Positions 41,427-51,646 of a stretch of DNA of 64,000 bases are shown in pieces (position 1 is the first letter of the stretch; every line of letters starts with the position of its first letter). A program made the position numbers and the translations under genes. Origin of the DNA: Cobetia marina (GTDB lineage: Bacteria > Pseudomonadota > Gammaproteobacteria > Pseudomonadales > Halomonadaceae); assembly GCF_001720485.1 (NCBI RefSeq), contig NZ_CP017114.1:930001-994000 (forward strand), given 5' to 3'. The notes under the pieces are model-generated. The model was not told the DNA's origin. It saw only the letters and a program-made list of their open reading frames with translations, and did not search any database.

Positions 41427-42808
41427 CCATAGCCACTCTGTTCGCGCTGCTGTTCGGTGGCATCTTTCTCGGCATGCCGATCGCCTTCGCGCTCGGATTT
41501 TCCAGTGTCACGACGATACTGCTGTTTTCGAGTGATTCGCTGGGCTCGGTCGCCATCAAGCTGTTTGAAGCCCTGTCGCATCACTACACCTTGCTGGCGA
41601 TTCCCTTCTTCATTCTTTCCAGCACCTTCCTTTCGACGGGAGGCGTGGCACGCCGCCTGATCACCTTCGCGACCGATGCCATCGGCCATGTCCGTGGCGG
41701 GCTTGCGATGGCCTCGGTACTGGCCTGCATGCTGTTTGCCGCCGTCTCGGGGTCCTCTCCGGCCACGGTCGCGGCGATTGGCTCCATCGTGATCGCGGGG
41801 ATGGTGCGCCAGGGCTACAGCGAATCCTTCGCGGCCGGGGTGATCACCAATGCCGGTACCCTGGGGATCTTGATTCCTCCCTCCATCGTGATGCTGGTGT
41901 ACTCCGCGGCCACGGAGGTCTCGGCGGCCAAGATGTTCATGGCGGGCCTGATCCCCGGGCTGTTGATGGGCGGCATCCTGATGGTGGCCATCTATATCGC
42001 TGCCCGAATCAAGAAACTGCCTTCACAGCCGTTCCCGGGCCTCAGGACGCTCGCTCGCTCGGGGCTGGTCGCGATGGGCGGGCTGATGTTGATCTTCATC
42101 GTGCTGGGCTCGATCTACGGCGGGGTGGCCAGCCCCACCGAGGCGGCGGCGGTCGCGACGGTCTACGCCTGGTTCATCGCAGTGGTGGGCTATCGCGACA
42201 TGGGGCCCTTGAAGGACGTGCCATGGCGCAGAGGCAACGAAGCATGGGGCAGGGCCGGGTTGCGTGCTCTCTGGCAGGTGCCGGCAGGCCTGGTGGGCTC
42301 ATTCTCGGACCAGGAGGTCAAGAAGGTGGTGCTGGATGGTGCGCGCGTCTCGATGATGCTGCTGTTCATCATCGCCAATGCGATGCTGTTCGCCCATGTG
42401 CTGACCACTGAACGCATTCCTCACACCATCGCCGAGACCATCATCGGCTGGGGGCTGCCAGCCTGGGGATTCCTGATCGTGATGAATCTGCTGCTGCTGG
42501 CGGCGGGCAACTTCATGGAGCCCTCGGCCATCCTGCTGATCATGGCACCGATCCTGTTTCCCATCGCGACGCAGCTGGGCATCGATCCGATCCATCTCGG
42601 CATCATCATGGTGGTCAACATGGAGATCGGCATGCTGACGCCACCAGTGGGGCTCAACCTGTTCGTCACCGCGGGTATCACCGGCAAGCCGATGACCTGG
42701 GTCATTCGTGCCGCACTCCCGTGGCTGTCGTTGTTGTTGCTGTTCCTGGTATTGATCACCTATGTCCCGTCGATCTCACTCTTCCTGCCCAACTGGCTAA
42801 GCCAATGA
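41423..42808 (+). CDS. dctM: TRAP transporter large permease DctM
   Basis: Twelve-segment inner-membrane permease that uses a Na+ or H+ gradient to import the substrate delivered by DctP. The 461 residues show family motifs such as AAVSGSSPATVAAIGSI, ITNAGTLGILIPPSIVMLVY and GVASPTEAAAVAT. It is longer than many DctM (about 430) because of a hydrophilic stretch near residues 250-290. Start overlaps the dctQ stop (ATGA), completing a dctPQM operon; a hairpin terminator follows. Confidence 0.96.
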   Translation: MTIATLFALLFGGIFLGMPIAFALGFSSVTTILLFSSDSLGSVAIKLFEALSHHYTLLAIPFFILSSTFLSTGGVARRLITFATDAIGHVRGGLAMASVLACMLFAAVSGSSPATVAAIGSIVIAGMVRQGYSESFAAGVITNAGTLGILIPPSIVMLVYSAATEVSAAKMFMAGLIPGLLMGGILMVAIYIAARIKKLPSQPFPGLRTLARSGLVAMGGLMLIFIVLGSIYGGVASPTEAAAVATVYAWFIAVVGYRDMGPLKDVPWRRGNEAWGRAGLRALWQVPAGLVGSFSDQEVKKVVLDGARVSMMLLFIIANAMLFAHVLTTERIPHTIAETIIGWGLPAWGFLIVMNLLLLAAGNFMEPSAILLIMAPILFPIATQLGIDPIHLGIIMVVNMEIGMLTPPVGLNLFVTAGITGKPMTWVIRAALPWLSLLLLFLVLITYVPSISLFLPNWLSQ

Positions 42809-42977
42809 TGGCGCCATGCTCCATCGCGGTTTTGAGGCGACAGGAATGTGGAAACTTCGTGCAGGCGACATGTCGATCCTGCGCTATCCCTCACCAGAGT
42901 CGCGACGTGAGGTACTGCCGTCAGTGATGCTCTGACCAGCGGCATTCAGCCTGATCATGATCAGGCCACCATGGACT

Positions 42978-43009
42978 ACCCCGGTCACTCCATCGAGTGA
43001 TCGGGGTTT
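42978..43009 (+). terminator. dctPQM terminator
   Basis: 13-bp stem with one G-T wobble (42978-42990 with 42995-43007), loop catc, ending in ttt. Confidence 0.75.
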
Positions 43010-43561
43010 CATCACGTCAAGGTCATCGGAGGAAAGCGGTGAGTCGTTGAAGAAGACACCGAAAATTGACTGCCATGTCATTTTTCACCGAGGCGCGTCC
43101 ATGCTCGTTTTCCTTTCGATTCCAGAGATTTGCACGATGGCATGCAAGGGGAATGATGAGCTTCCAATGGCGTGAGATGACAAAGAATTCATCGGCTCAG
43201 TGCATGCTACTTTTGTCTTGCATGTCATGGCTGAGGCAAGTGTGTCTTCGCTCTGACTGCCGGGAAATCAGTGAACGTCAAAACCCTCGAGAAAACCCAT
43301 GGTTGTCATGAATCCTTCATTCTTCCGCTCTAGAGTGTTGGCACGCCAGACAATTGACCGGCGTATTGGTTCAGGACCAGTGATCGAAAACAGTGTTTTT
43401 TTCTGTTGCACATCCTGAAAGCCCGGTATATGGTTTCCCTGCGAGCATTGGATAATAACAAGGCCACAGGGTTTTAGAGGCGTCATCAAGCGCCCGGAAC
43501 CTCGGCCACTGCCACCGGCAGACACGATCGAACAGTTAACGCTAGTTAAGGAACTATCGCG
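43010..43561 (+). other. porin upstream region
   Basis: A 552-bp stretch between the dctM terminator and the porin start, with no supportable gene. It is less GC-rich than the surroundings. A candidate sigma70 promoter is TTGCAC (43406-43411), 17 bases, TATGGT (43429-43434); another -10-like GATAAT lies at 43451-43456 without a good -35. AAGGAA at 43548-43553 is the porin ribosome-binding site. Confidence 0.4.
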
Positions 43562-44590
43562 ATGAAAAAGACACTTCTGGCTACTGCCATCGCCGGCGCT
43601 GCTGCCCTGGCTGCTACCTCCGCTTCCGCTGCAACCGTCTACAATCAAGACGGCACCAAGCTGGACATCTACGGCAACGTTCAGCTGGCATACTCCTATG
43701 TCGACCAGCTCGGCGGTGACCCGGAAAGTGAACTGGGCGACAACGGTTCCACCTTCGGTGCCAAGGGTGAGCACAAGATCAACGACGACATCGTCGGTTA
43801 CTTCAAGGCCGAGTGGGAATACGACGCTGACGAATCCAAGGGCAGCGGCAACGGCCTGAACGATGGCGACCAGTCCTACGTCGGTGCCAAGGGTTCCTTC
43901 GGTGACGCGCGTATCGGTTCCTGGGATCAGCTGATGGACGACTGGATCCAGGATCCGATCTCCAACAACGAATACTTCGATCTGACTGATTCCAGCACCC
44001 AGATCGACGGTGACAGCCAGACTCGTGAAGGCAACAAGCTGCAGTACATGTCTCCGGTCATGGGCGGCCTGCAGTTCGCTGTCGGTTCCAACTTCGAAGG
44101 CGACGGTGAAGACGAGAACGTCACTGATTCCAACCAGGCGTCCTTCTTCGCAGGTGCCAAGTACACCGTCGGCGGTTTCTCTGTCGCTGGTGTGTATGAC
44201 AACCTGGACCAGTTCGAAGCCACCAACGGCAGTGACATCGGCGACCAGTACGGTATCACCGGTCAGTACACCGTTGACGCCCTGCGCATCGCCGTCAAGG
44301 CTGAGCGCTTCGCGGGTGAAGAAGATGACACCGACGTTGATTACTACGGTATCGGCGCACGCTACGGCTACGGCATGGGCGACGTCTACGGCGGCTACCA
44401 GTACGTCGACGCTGAAGACAATTCCACTCTTGCTTCTGACAACGGTGGCGACGACAGCTTCAACGAATTCAACCTGGGTGTGACTTACAACATCTCTTCC
44501 GCGATGTACACCTACATTGAATACGCCCAGTACGATCGCTCTGGCGATGACGGTGACGGCGCTGCAGTCGGCATCTACTACGGCTTCTAA
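43562..44590 (+). CDS. outer-membrane general porin
   Basis: A 342-residue Gram-negative porin with a clear signal peptide (MKKTLLATAIAGAAALAATS, cleavage after ASA) and a beta-barrel pattern starting KLDIYGNVQLAYSYV and ending in the C-terminal aromatic YYGF needed for outer-membrane assembly. It is markedly acidic, rich in Asp, as expected for a halophile surface protein. Codon use is strongly biased, as for an abundant protein, and it has its own promoter region and terminator. It may supply organic acids to the TRAP system upstream, but that is inference. Confidence 0.94.
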   Translation: MKKTLLATAIAGAAALAATSASAATVYNQDGTKLDIYGNVQLAYSYVDQLGGDPESELGDNGSTFGAKGEHKINDDIVGYFKAEWEYDADESKGSGNGLNDGDQSYVGAKGSFGDARIGSWDQLMDDWIQDPISNNEYFDLTDSSTQIDGDSQTREGNKLQYMSPVMGGLQFAVGSNFEGDGEDENVTDSNQASFFAGAKYTVGGFSVAGVYDNLDQFEATNGSDIGDQYGITGQYTVDALRIAVKAERFAGEEDDTDVDYYGIGARYGYGMGDVYGGYQYVDAEDNSTLASDNGGDDSFNEFNLGVTYNISSAMYTYIEYAQYDRSGDDGDGAAVGIYYGF

Positions 44591-44619
44591 GACGCTCTCA
44601 AACGTCTAGCAAGCTAACG

Positions 44620-44648
44620 AAAGCCGGTCCCTCGGGGCCGGCTTTTTT
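44620..44648 (+). terminator. porin terminator
   Basis: 10-bp stem with one wobble (44621-44630 with 44635-44644) followed by six T, 30 bases after the porin stop. Confidence 0.93.
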
Positions 44649-44778
44649 ACGTCTGATAGGTGCCGACTTGAGACGGAGATTGCGTGGCTTTCTGCTGCGC
44701 TTCGCAGGCATATTTGTTGTTGGTTGGTCTTGGTCAAAAGACGCAGGGCTGTCATGACATCTGGCATGTGTACGTAGA

Positions 44779-44816
44779 ACATGTACTCAAGACATGTACT
44801 CAAGACATGTACTCAG
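44779..44816. repeat. 13-bp tandem repeat
   Basis: acatgtactcaag is repeated perfectly at 44779-44791 and 44792-44804, and the third copy (44805-44816) loses one base. It stands in the gap between the porin and fructokinase terminators. Confidence 0.9.
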
Positions 44817-44848
44817 AATATGAACCAGGAACTTGAACTCAGAAAACC

Positions 44849-44884
44849 AAAAGCCCCGCTGATCATCAGATCAGCGGGGCTTTT
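44849..44884. terminator. bidirectional terminator before fructokinase 3' end
   Basis: Perfect 16-bp stem (44849-44864 with 44869-44884), loop atca, A-rich left flank and TTTT on the right. On minus it should end the edd-glk-pgi-fructokinase transcript 60 bases after the last stop. Confidence 0.92.
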
Positions 44885-44944
44885 ACGTGCGCGTCTCAAG
44901 ATTGTCGCTGGCTCTGAGGTGGCCAGTGACGTCACTCGGGCCGC

Positions 44945-45928
44945 TCACTGCATGGCGGTGAGGTCTTCTCGAGTCGGTAGCGCGGCATAGGCACCAGGGC
45001 GAGTCACGGCAAAGGCGCCGCAGGCTGCTGCACGCTCAAGCGCAGCCTGAAGATGGCTCTCTTCCTCGCACCAGTCACGCAGCAGGGCTGCATCCACACC
45101 GGCTTCGCTGAGCGACGAGAGGAAGCCGCCGATGAAGGCATCACCGCCGGCCGTGGTGTCGATGGCCTTGACTACCGGCGGCGTGATGCTGACGGCCCTG
45201 GTCTCGCCGCTCTGCTTGCGCACCAGTGCGCGGATGGTGCCCGGGCCGTCGGTCAGCACGATCAGGCGGACGCCGGCCTGCAGGCGTGCCTGCAGCCAAT
45301 CGGACTCTTGCTGGCCGTCAGTGAGTGCCTCGACCTCTTCCTGGGAAAGCTTGAGGATATCGGCGTTGTCCAGCAGGCGAGTGACCAGTGACACGTCGAC
45401 CTGCTGATTCGGCCACAGGTTGTGACGCAGATTGGCATCCACGCTGACCAGGGAGCCAGCAGCACGTGCGCGAGACGCCAGCACGAAGCTGGTGTCCGCG
45501 ATACTGGCGTCGGTCAGGCTGTTGCTGCACAGATGGAAGATGGCGGGTTGAGCGAACAGCTCCGGGCCTGCATGTTCCGGACGAAACAGCAGGTCAGCTG
45601 CCGGCGGACGATAGAAGTCGAAGCGACGCTCGCCATCCTCGTCGCGCGAGACGAAGGCCAGCGCGGTGCGTGCCTCGCTGGTGCGCTTGACGTGATCCAG
45701 GCGTACGCCATGGGTGGCCAGTTCGTCGTGCAGGAAGTCACCGAAGCTGTCCTGGCCCAGCATGCCCACGAAGTGGCTGGGCAGCCCGAGACGTGCGCAG
45801 GCCACGGCGACATTGGCGGGCGCACCACCAGCGTAGGGCGTGAAGGTTTCCTGCTCGACGGCCTGGCCGCCGAGCTTGTTGGACAGCATGTCGACGAGCG
45901 CTTCGCCGAATGCGATTACCGGAGTCAT
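44945..45928 (-). CDS. PfkB-family fructokinase
   Basis: Sugar kinase of the ribokinase/PfkB family, probably fructokinase (fructose to fructose-6-phosphate). The 327 residues contain the N-terminal FGEALVDMLS, the GGAPANVAVACARLG motif and the C-terminal signature DTTAGGDAFIGGFLSSL with the catalytic Asp. No Shine-Dalgarno lies before its ATG; instead the start overlaps the pgi stop by one base (TGATG), so translation is likely coupled. Other PfkB substrates are possible, but its place right after pgi, which makes the same product useful, supports fructose. Confidence 0.88.
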   Translation of the reverse strand: MTPVIAFGEALVDMLSNKLGGQAVEQETFTPYAGGAPANVAVACARLGLPSHFVGMLGQDSFGDFLHDELATHGVRLDHVKRTSEARTALAFVSRDEDGERRFDFYRPPAADLLFRPEHAGPELFAQPAIFHLCSNSLTDASIADTSFVLASRARAAGSLVSVDANLRHNLWPNQQVDVSLVTRLLDNADILKLSQEEVEALTDGQQESDWLQARLQAGVRLIVLTDGPGTIRALVRKQSGETRAVSITPPVVKAIDTTAGGDAFIGGFLSSLSEAGVDAALLRDWCEEESHLQAALERAAACGAFAVTRPGAYAALPTREDLTAMQ

Positions 45929-47622
45929 CAGGAGGTTGCTCCCTTGGTGGTGGCCGTCGGGGCCTTCTTGCTTGATTTGGTGCTGGTCACGCCTGCCTCT
46001 GGCTGCATGCTGTCTCCTGCGGCCGGGAAGTGCTCGCGCACCAGTGCCAGCAGGCCCTGGGTGGAGGGATCGAAGGCCTGGACGTCAGTATCGATGCGTG
46101 CGCTGATCTCGCCTGCGATGCGCTTGCCGAGCTGCACGCCCCACTGGTCGAAGGAGTTGATGTTCCAGATCACGCCCTGCACGAAGACCTTGTGCTCATA
46201 GAGAGCGATCAGCGCCCCCAGGTTGCGCGGTGTCAGCTCATCAAGCAGCAGCGTGCTCGAGGGACGGTTGCCCGGGCAATTGTAATGCGGGTCGAGGTTG
46301 CTGCCGTCCTGGCTGCCTTCCATGAAGGCATTGGCCTGGGCCAGCATGTTGGTGATCAGTGCGAAGTGGTGCTCTTCGGTACCCGGCTCCGGCTTCAGGG
46401 AAGCGATGAAGTCGATGGGCACATAGCGAGTTCCCTGGTGCAGCAGCTGGAAGAAGGCATGCTGACCGTTGGAACCGGTCTCGCCCCACACGATCGGGCC
46501 GGTCTTGTAGTCGACAGGACGCCCGAAGATGTCCACCGACTTGCCATTCGATTCCATGTCGAGCTGCTGCAGGAAGGCGGGCAGCTGATGCAGGGCTTGA
46601 TCGTAGGGCACGATGGCCTGGGTTTCGGCACCCATGAAGTTGATGTACCAGATACCGATGAGGGCCATCAGGACCGGCATGTTCTCGCCTAGCGGCGCTT
46701 CGATGAAGTGCTGGTCCATCTCATAGGCGCCTTCCAGCAGTTCCATGAAGCCGTCATAGCCGATGGAGAGGGCGATCGGCAGACCGATGGATGACCACAT
46801 GGAATAGCGGCCCCCGACCCAGGCCCAGAATTCGAAGACGTTCTCTTCGCGGATGCCGAATTCCTTGGCCGCCTTGCGGTTGGTGGAGGCCGCGACGAAG
46901 TGGGCGCCGACGTCGGCATCCTGACCTGCCTGCTCCAGGAACCAGCGACGTGCTGACTTCGCATTGAGCAGGGTCTCCTGCGTGGAGAAGGTCTTGGTGG
47001 AGACGATGAACAGGGTCGTGGCCGGATCGAGGCGCTTGAGCACCTTCTGGATGTGGTTGCCATCCACGTTGGAGACGAAGTGGAAGTTCAGCTCCGGATG
47101 ACGATGCTTGAGCAGGGCGCGGCAGGCCATGTTGGGGCCGAGGTCGGAGCCTCCGATGCCGATATTGACGACATCGCGGATGCGTTGTCCGTCATAGCCT
47201 TTCCATTCGCCGCTGCGCACGCTTTCGCAGAAGGCGCGGATCTGCTCGCGAGTGCTGTGGATCTCCGGCATCACGTCCTTGCCGTCGACGATGACCGGCG
47301 TATTGGACTGGCTGCGCAGGGCCGTGTGAAGGACGGGGCGATTCTCGGTCACGTTGATGATGTCACCCGAGAACATCTGGGAGCGACGCTGAACGAGGGC
47401 AGAGTGGTCTGCCAGCTCGATCAGTGCCTTCATCACTTCGTCGGAAATGTGGTGCTTGGAATAGTCGAGGAACAGGCCGCCGACCCGGAGACTCATCTTC
47501 TCGAAGCGCTTGGGGTCCGCGGCAAAGTAGTCGCGAATACGGTCGTTGCGGGTTACCTCGCCTAGCCGGGTCAGCGCCTGCCAGGAAACACTACGGGTCA
47601 ATTGCAGCATGGAAGTGTCCAT
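45928..47622 (-). CDS. pgi: glucose-6-phosphate isomerase
   Basis: Interconverts glucose-6-phosphate and fructose-6-phosphate. The 564-residue protein carries both family signatures: DIFGRPVDYKTGPIVWGETG with the following GSNGQHAFFQLLHQGT, and FDQWGVQLGKRIAGE near the C-terminus, plus IGIGGSDLGPNMA. It has about 20 extra Lys/Thr/Ala-rich residues at the end. The ORF continues upstream to 48201 without similarity; ATG 47622 (or 47610) is chosen on family length, with no clear ribosome-binding site. A hairpin separates it from the mutarotase gene upstream. Confidence 0.95.
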   Translation of the reverse strand: MDTSMLQLTRSVSWQALTRLGEVTRNDRIRDYFAADPKRFEKMSLRVGGLFLDYSKHHISDEVMKALIELADHSALVQRRSQMFSGDIINVTENRPVLHTALRSQSNTPVIVDGKDVMPEIHSTREQIRAFCESVRSGEWKGYDGQRIRDVVNIGIGGSDLGPNMACRALLKHRHPELNFHFVSNVDGNHIQKVLKRLDPATTLFIVSTKTFSTQETLLNAKSARRWFLEQAGQDADVGAHFVAASTNRKAAKEFGIREENVFEFWAWVGGRYSMWSSIGLPIALSIGYDGFMELLEGAYEMDQHFIEAPLGENMPVLMALIGIWYINFMGAETQAIVPYDQALHQLPAFLQQLDMESNGKSVDIFGRPVDYKTGPIVWGETGSNGQHAFFQLLHQGTRYVPIDFIASLKPEPGTEEHHFALITNMLAQANAFMEGSQDGSNLDPHYNCPGNRPSSTLLLDELTPRNLGALIALYEHKVFVQGVIWNINSFDQWGVQLGKRIAGEISARIDTDVQAFDPSTQGLLALVREHFPAAGDSMQPEAGVTSTKSSKKAPTATTKGATS

Positions 47623-47778
47623 CGTATGGGTTGTGGATAGCTTGTGTCGCCAGTCTGCAGTCCGTCGCTGACCAGCGCGCCTTGAGCTGACGAATGACGC
47701 TGGCAGGCGTGGCATGACACGATTCAGTGCCATGGAAAGGCGCCTGCCGATGATTGCCTGCTGATCGCCGCTCGGTAG

Positions 47779-47807
47779 CCACCTGTCAGTGGGAAGCTGA
47801 CAGGTGG
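47779..47807 (-). terminator. hairpin between mutarotase and pgi
   Basis: Perfect 11-bp stem (ccacctgtcag / ctgacaggtgg), seven-base loop, no T tract on minus. It may attenuate or process the long transcript inside the sugar cluster. Confidence 0.55.
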
Positions 47808-47824
47808 TGTATGGATCGTGAGTG

Positions 47825-48694
47825 TCACCCTTCCTGTTTGAGAGGGGAGATGTGCTGTACCAGCAGATGTTGCGCGCCCGGCGGCAGCCAGACGGGGTCA
47901 AGGCGGGTACAGGCAGTCTCGACACACAGGAAGCCACGGGCGTTCTCGACGCTGGTATCGGCCGGCGGTGCATCGCCCGGGTGCCAGACGACCGTGGAGT
48001 CGGAGCCCTGCTTTGCAATGCGCAGTCTGCGCTGGCCATCCTCGAGCACCTGGACCTGGCTTGACTGGTAGATGCGATCCAGCGGGCCGCGAATGCCCAG
48101 CTCGCCTTGCTGATCAAGACGCGAGAAGTCCTGACGCTTGTCCAGATAGCTGGCGCCGGCGAGGCCGGTGACGCGGCACTGGAAGGCATCTTCCACGGCA
48201 AAGTAGGTATGCAGGGCGCCGGTCATCTTGACCGGGTCCTCGCCGCGATTTTCCGTGATCAGCTCCACCTTCAGAAAGTGGCGACCCGCGAAGATGACGA
48301 CGCGAGGCGAGAGTGCCGCGTGCAGGGGAGATTGCGGAGAGGCGTGGATCTCGACGCCTTCCTCCTCGTCTTCCTCTACCGCGTCGATGCGCCACTCGGC
48401 CTTGCGCGCCGGGCCATGCAGCTCTGTCTCGCCCTCAGGATACTCGTCAGCGAACCAGGGCCAGCACAGCGGAATGCCGCCACGAATGCTGCCCGGAAGC
48501 GTCGCCGGCGTCTCGGTGACCCACAGCCAGGGGCGCTGGGAGGCTGGCTGGTAATGCAGCACCTGGGCGCCCTGGTGGCAGACGACCAGCTCGCCCCAGG
48601 CGCGGTTGAGGATCAGGAGCATGCGGCCTTGCCATTCGCAGGTACGTTGGCCGCTCGTGGCATCCACCAGTGCGCGCAGACTTTCAGGAATCAT
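47825..48694 (-). CDS. yeaD: D-hexose-6-phosphate mutarotase (YeaD-like)
   Basis: Aldose-1-epimerase-like protein of 289 residues that should equilibrate the anomers of glucose-6-phosphate. It has the family motifs GGIPLCWPWF (about residues 72-81), HGPARKAEW with the catalytic His region, and ALHTYFAVED with a second conserved His. GAGGAAG precedes ATG. The gene lies 46 bases downstream of glk and upstream of pgi, so it sits between the kinase that makes glucose-6-phosphate and the isomerase that uses it, which strengthens the assignment. Confidence 0.9.
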   Translation of the reverse strand: MIPESLRALVDATSGQRTCEWQGRMLLILNRAWGELVVCHQGAQVLHYQPASQRPWLWVTETPATLPGSIRGGIPLCWPWFADEYPEGETELHGPARKAEWRIDAVEEDEEEGVEIHASPQSPLHAALSPRVVIFAGRHFLKVELITENRGEDPVKMTGALHTYFAVEDAFQCRVTGLAGASYLDKRQDFSRLDQQGELGIRGPLDRIYQSSQVQVLEDGQRRLRIAKQGSDSTVVWHPGDAPPADTSVENARGFLCVETACTRLDPVWLPPGAQHLLVQHISPLKQEG

Positions 48695-48739
48695 CTCGAG
48701 CTTCCTCGACGGTTCAGGAGCGTGGCCGACGGCATCGCG

Positions 48740-49756
48740 TCAGGCCACCTCTTCATTGTGCAGTGCCTCGGCGGCCCCCAGCAGACCGGTCCACGGCGCG
48801 GTCACCACCCAGGTAGGGATCGCGGCATTGTAACGGCTCATGCGGTTCTTGTCGGCGAAGGCGCGGCGAAAATCGCTTTGCCCGAGCAGGTCAAGGTTGC
48901 GCGGCAGGACGCCGCCGCAGAGATACACGCCGCCACGCGCGCCGAGCGCCAGGGCAAGATCCCCGGCCACGTCTCCCAGAATCTTCATGAAGCGCAGCAC
49001 GGCATCGCAAGCCAGGCTGTCCTTGGGTTGCCCGTGCGCATCGCGGGCATGGGCGGCCTGGCTGACGTCCGCGGCACTTTCGAGCGGAGTCGGCAGGCCG
49101 CGCAGTTCGCCCAGCGCCCGGTAGATCTCGAGCATTCCCTGGCCACAGAGCAGGCGTTCCACCGAGACTCTGCCGTGCCAGCGCCGGAAGATCTTCAGCA
49201 GCGCATCCTCGAGCGCATCGGTGGGGGCAAAACTGACATGCCCACCTTCGGTGGCCAGCGGAATCCAGTTGTGGGTGCCATGTACCAGACCCGCGACACC
49301 CAGCCCTGTTCCCGGGCCCATGATCAGACGGGGGGCGGCATCATTGCCCGCTCCTTCCGTGAGTTCCTCACCGATGGGCAGTCGCTCATCGGGCTCGATG
49401 TGCGGCACGCCCAGTGCCATGGCGGTGAAGTCATTGAGGCACTTGAAGCGTGTCAGGCCCAAGGATTCGCGCACGTCGCTCTTGGCGAATGACCAATGGT
49501 TGTTGGTCATGCTGACCTGCTCCTCATGGACCGGGCAGGCAAAGGCGAGGCAGGCCTCCTTGGGTTGTTCGTCAGGGGCAAGCCCCAGTCTCTGGTAGTA
49601 GGCCTGGACGGCCTCCACGAGTCCGGAATGCTCGGCGCAGGCCAGCGTGTGGATGTCATGGAGGGTGTGGCTGCCCGGCTGGACAAGCGCCAGCCGGGCA
49701 TTGGTACCACCAATGTCGCCTACCAAGGCAAAGCGGCTCGGTGTCTCACGAGTCAT
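48740..49756 (-). CDS. glk: glucokinase
   Basis: ATP-dependent glucose phosphorylation in the cytoplasm. The 338 residues belong to the GlkA/ROK-related glucokinase family: LVGDIGGTNARLAL at the N-terminus (phosphate binding), LNDFTAMALGVP, GPGTGLGVAGL and EGGHVSFAP. GAGGA precedes ATG by nine bases. It starts 33 bases after the edd stop, as in the edd-glk pair of pseudomonads. Confidence 0.95.
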   Translation of the reverse strand: MTRETPSRFALVGDIGGTNARLALVQPGSHTLHDIHTLACAEHSGLVEAVQAYYQRLGLAPDEQPKEACLAFACPVHEEQVSMTNNHWSFAKSDVRESLGLTRFKCLNDFTAMALGVPHIEPDERLPIGEELTEGAGNDAAPRLIMGPGTGLGVAGLVHGTHNWIPLATEGGHVSFAPTDALEDALLKIFRRWHGRVSVERLLCGQGMLEIYRALGELRGLPTPLESAADVSQAAHARDAHGQPKDSLACDAVLRFMKILGDVAGDLALALGARGGVYLCGGVLPRNLDLLGQSDFRRAFADKNRMSRYNAAIPTWVVTAPWTGLLGAAEALHNEEVA

Positions 49757-49789
49757 CGTGTGGCGTCCTCAGTCGACTTGCGTGGCTGC

Positions 49790-51646
49790 TCAGTGGGTAT
49801 TGCGGTCGTGGCCGCTGCCGGGCTGGTCGCCGTAGCCTGCGAAGCTGGAGGCACCTTCTTCGGCGCCACCGACCAGGGAGCGCATCCCGGAGAACAGCTC
49901 ACGGCCCAGGCCATGGTGGTAGCTGTCACGGGAGATGCCTTCGGCCTCACGAGCCTGCCATTCGCCTTCCTCGACCAGGGCTTCCAGTGTGCCGGCGTTG
50001 GCATCCAGACGAACGATATCGCCTTCGCGCAGTCGTGCCAGCGGCCCACCGTCCAGCGCTTCCGGGGTCATGTGGATGGCGGCCGGCACCTTGCCGGAGG
50101 CGCCGGACATGCGGCCATCCGTCACCAGCGCGACCTTGAAACCGCGGTCCTGCAGGATACCGAGATAGGGCGTCAGCTTGTGCAGTTCCGGCATGCCGTT
50201 GGCGCGCGGACCCTGATAGCGGACCACGGCGACCATGTCCTGTTCCAGTTCGCCGGCCTCGAAGGCGGCCTTGAGCTCGTCCTGATCGCTGAACAGCTTC
50301 ACGGGGGCTTCGACGAGGCGGTGCTCTTCCTTGACGGCGGAGACCTTGATCACGCCACGCCCCAGATTGCCTTCGAGCACGGTCAGGCCGCCTGTCGGTG
50401 CGAACGGATTGGCGACCGGACGCAGCACGTCCTCGTCGAGGCTGTCGGTGGGGCCATCCTTCCAGACCAGCTTGCCGCTCTCGAGGAAGGGCTCACGCAC
50501 GTAGCCGGCCAGGGTGCCGCCGTCCTGGGTGGTGATGTCGTGCAGCAGTCCCGCCTTGAGCAGCTCGCGAATCAGGAAGCTCATGCCACCGGCTGCCTGG
50601 AAGTGGTTGATGTCAGCCTGACCGTTGGGATAGATGCGCGTCAGGCTGGGGACCACGGCGGAAAGCTCGGTGAAGTCATCCCAGGTGATGGTCACGCCTG
50701 CCGCACCCGCCATCGCGACCAGATGCAGGGTGTGGTTGGTGGAGCCGCCGGAGGCCAGCAGGCCGACCATGGCGTTGACGATGGCGCGAGCGTCGATCTG
50801 GCGATAGAAGGGACGATAGTCGCCGCCGACTTCGCTGTTGCGGATGGTCTGCTCGGCAGCGTGACGGGTCAGGGCGTCGCGCAGCGGGGTGCCCGGATTG
50901 ACGAAGGAGGCGCCCGGCAGGTGCAGGCCCATCAATTCGATCATCAGCTGGTTGGAGTTGGCGGTGCCATAGAAGGTGCAGGTGCCCGGACTGTGGTAGG
51001 AGGCGGACTCGGCTTCCAGCAGCGCGTCGCGGCCCACCTTGCCTTCGGCGAACAGCTGACGTACCCGCGCCTTCTCGTTGTTGGGCAGGCCGGAGGGCAT
51101 CGGGCCCGCGGGCACGAACAGGCTCGGCAGGTGACCGAAGCGCGCCGCGGCGATGAACAGGCCCGGCACGATCTTGTCGCAGACACCCAGGAACAGGGCG
51201 CCGTCGAACATGTTGTGTGACAGGCCGATGGCGGCGGCCATGGCGATCAGGTCGCGGGAGAACAATGACAGTTCCATGCCCGGCTGCCCCTGGGTCACGC
51301 CATCACACATCGCGGGTACGCCGCCGGCGAACTGGGCCGTGGACCCCATCGCCTGCACCGCTTCCTTGATGATGCGCGGGTAATCCTCGAATGGCTGGTG
51401 CGCGGACAACATGTCGTTATATGACGAAATAATGCCGAGGTTGGCCGAGTTCATCAGCTTGAGGCGATTCTTGTCGGTCTCACCGCAGGCAGCGAAGCCG
51501 TGCGCCAGGTTGCCGCAGGAGAGTTCGGAACGATGGACGCCACGGCGTTGCTGGCTTTCCATCAGTTGCTCATAGGCAGCACGACGTTCGCTGGAGCGAT
51601 CAATGATGCGCTGAGTCACGCGCTCGACGGTCGGATTGACGGACAT
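49790..51646 (-). CDS. edd: 6-phosphogluconate dehydratase
   Basis: Key Entner-Doudoroff enzyme: 6-phosphogluconate to 2-keto-3-deoxy-6-phosphogluconate. The 618 residues match the Edd length; IlvD/Edd-family motifs include [18 protein letters not shown] near residue 43 and [20 protein letters not shown], and conserved Cys likely ligate the iron-sulfur cluster (also [11 protein letters not shown]). It is first in the minus-strand sugar operon. eda is not adjacent, so the pathway is completed elsewhere. GAGGT precedes ATG. Confidence 0.97.
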   Translation of the reverse strand: MSVNPTVERVTQRIIDRSSERRAAYEQLMESQQRRGVHRSELSCGNLAHGFAACGETDKNRLKLMNSANLGIISSYNDMLSAHQPFEDYPRIIKEAVQAMGSTAQFAGGVPAMCDGVTQGQPGMELSLFSRDLIAMAAAIGLSHNMFDGALFLGVCDKIVPGLFIAAARFGHLPSLFVPAGPMPSGLPNNEKARVRQLFAEGKVGRDALLEAESASYHSPGTCTFYGTANSNQLMIELMGLHLPGASFVNPGTPLRDALTRHAAEQTIRNSEVGGDYRPFYRQIDARAIVNAMVGLLASGGSTNHTLHLVAMAGAAGVTITWDDFTELSAVVPSLTRIYPNGQADINHFQAAGGMSFLIRELLKAGLLHDITTQDGGTLAGYVREPFLESGKLVWKDGPTDSLDEDVLRPVANPFAPTGGLTVLEGNLGRGVIKVSAVKEEHRLVEAPVKLFSDQDELKAAFEAGELEQDMVAVVRYQGPRANGMPELHKLTPYLGILQDRGFKVALVTDGRMSGASGKVPAAIHMTPEALDGGPLARLREGDIVRLDANAGTLEALVEEGEWQAREAEGISRDSYHHGLGRELFSGMRSLVGGAEEGASSFAGYGDQPGSGHDRNTH